Assembly (NCBI GenBank): GCA_913041095.1
Contig: CAJWIB010000183.1
Coordinates: 1 to 5,801, forward strand
Direction: 5' to 3'
DNA: 5,801 nt
Origin: an uncultured Rhodospirillaceae bacterium
GTDB lineage: Bacteria > Pseudomonadota > Alphaproteobacteria > Rhodospirillales > UBA2165
Shown here: one piece after another, positions 5,657-5,801 of the stretch
How the letters are laid out: each line of letters starts with the position of its first letter
How positions within the stretch are numbered: the first letter of the stretch is position 1
Notes under the pieces: model-generated
Database searches by the model: none
What the model saw: the letters and a program-made list of their open reading frames with translations, nothing else
Told to the model about the DNA's origin: nothing
Made by a program: the position numbers and the translations under genes

Positions 5657-5801
5657 ATGGAGAACAATAATTTCATAGAAGCACTCCAAACGATTGTTGG
5701 TAAAAATCATGTTTTGACCAAACCCGTAGATACCGAGCGCTATCGTAGTGGATATCGAACTGGATATGGTGAGGCGATTGCTGTTGTCCGACCGGGATCA
5801 C
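5657..5801 (+). CDS. dld: N-terminus of probable quinone-dependent D-lactate dehydrogenase (FAD-linked), partial
   Basis: The first 48 codons are present and run off the window. From memory of the family, the visible protein lines up with the start of E. coli Dld: a helical segment NFIEALQTIVGKNHVLT, then RYRSGYRTGYGEAIAVVRPGS, matching the Dld pattern of RYRxGxRxGxGxAxAVVxPGS at the edge of the FAD-binding domain (FAD_binding_4). Dld is a peripheral membrane flavoprotein that oxidises D-lactate to pyruvate and passes electrons to quinone. Other FAD-linked oxidases (GlcD-like, D-2-hydroxyglutarate dehydrogenase) share the fold but usually differ in the arginine- and glycine-rich stretch. ATG 5657 has the run GGGGG (5644-5648) 8 nt upstream as a ribosome site. 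Having lutABC about 2.3 kb upstream supports a lactate role. Most of the catalytic domain is outside the window, so the assignment is probable rather than certain. Confidence 0.75.
   Translation, partial: MENNNFIEALQTIVGKNHVLTKPVDTERYRSGYRTGYGEAIAVVRPGS

Noticed and set aside
1..5801. Mobile element, CRISPR array, defence system or phage gene
   Set aside because: No direct repeat arrays, transposase, integrase, toxin-antitoxin or defence domains were seen; all long + strand genes are metabolic families in ordinary operon-like spacing.

Overview
The window reads as a stretch of chromosome from a moderate-GC proteobacterium, most likely an alphaproteobacterium. The main clue is the acetoacetyl-CoA reductase, whose N-terminus (MSRVAIVTGGTRGIGAA) and internal motifs resemble the rhizobial/alphaproteobacterial PhbB type rather than the Cupriavidus type. 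Every gene lies on the + strand, spacers are short, and each start has a recognisable Shine-Dalgarno sequence. No tRNA, rRNA, insertion sequence, CRISPR array or phage gene was seen.

Layout: (1) bases 1-71, the last codons of an iron-sulfur protein ending in a ferredoxin-type cysteine motif; (2) 72-181, a spacer with two small hairpins; (3) 182-469, a 95-residue Gln-rich helical protein, possibly a phasin; (4) 494-3350, lutA-lutB-lutC, tightly packed (2-nt gap, then an ATGA overlap), encoding the iron-sulfur L-lactate oxidation complex; (5) 3499-4221, phbB (acetoacetyl-CoA reductase); (6) 4222-4376, an AT-rich spacer with a structured hairpin and a TATAAT box; (7) 4377-5567, phbA (acetyl-CoA acetyltransferase); (8) 5568-5656, a spacer with a perfect 14-bp palindrome; (9) 5657 to the end, the first 48 codons of a gene resembling quinone-dependent D-lactate dehydrogenase (dld).

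Together the genes suggest a carbon-flow neighbourhood. LutABC and Dld would oxidise L- and D-lactate to pyruvate. After conversion to acetyl-CoA, PhbA condenses two acetyl-CoA to acetoacetyl-CoA and PhbB reduces this to (R)-3-hydroxybutyryl-CoA, the monomer precursor of polyhydroxybutyrate (PHB). A phasin would coat the PHB granules. The PHA synthase and any lactate permease or regulator are not in the window. The individual enzymes are well-known families. The arrangement, the small head gene, the altered second iron-sulfur motif of LutB and the non-coding dyads are the points worth a second look. I found no evidence of a wholly novel system.
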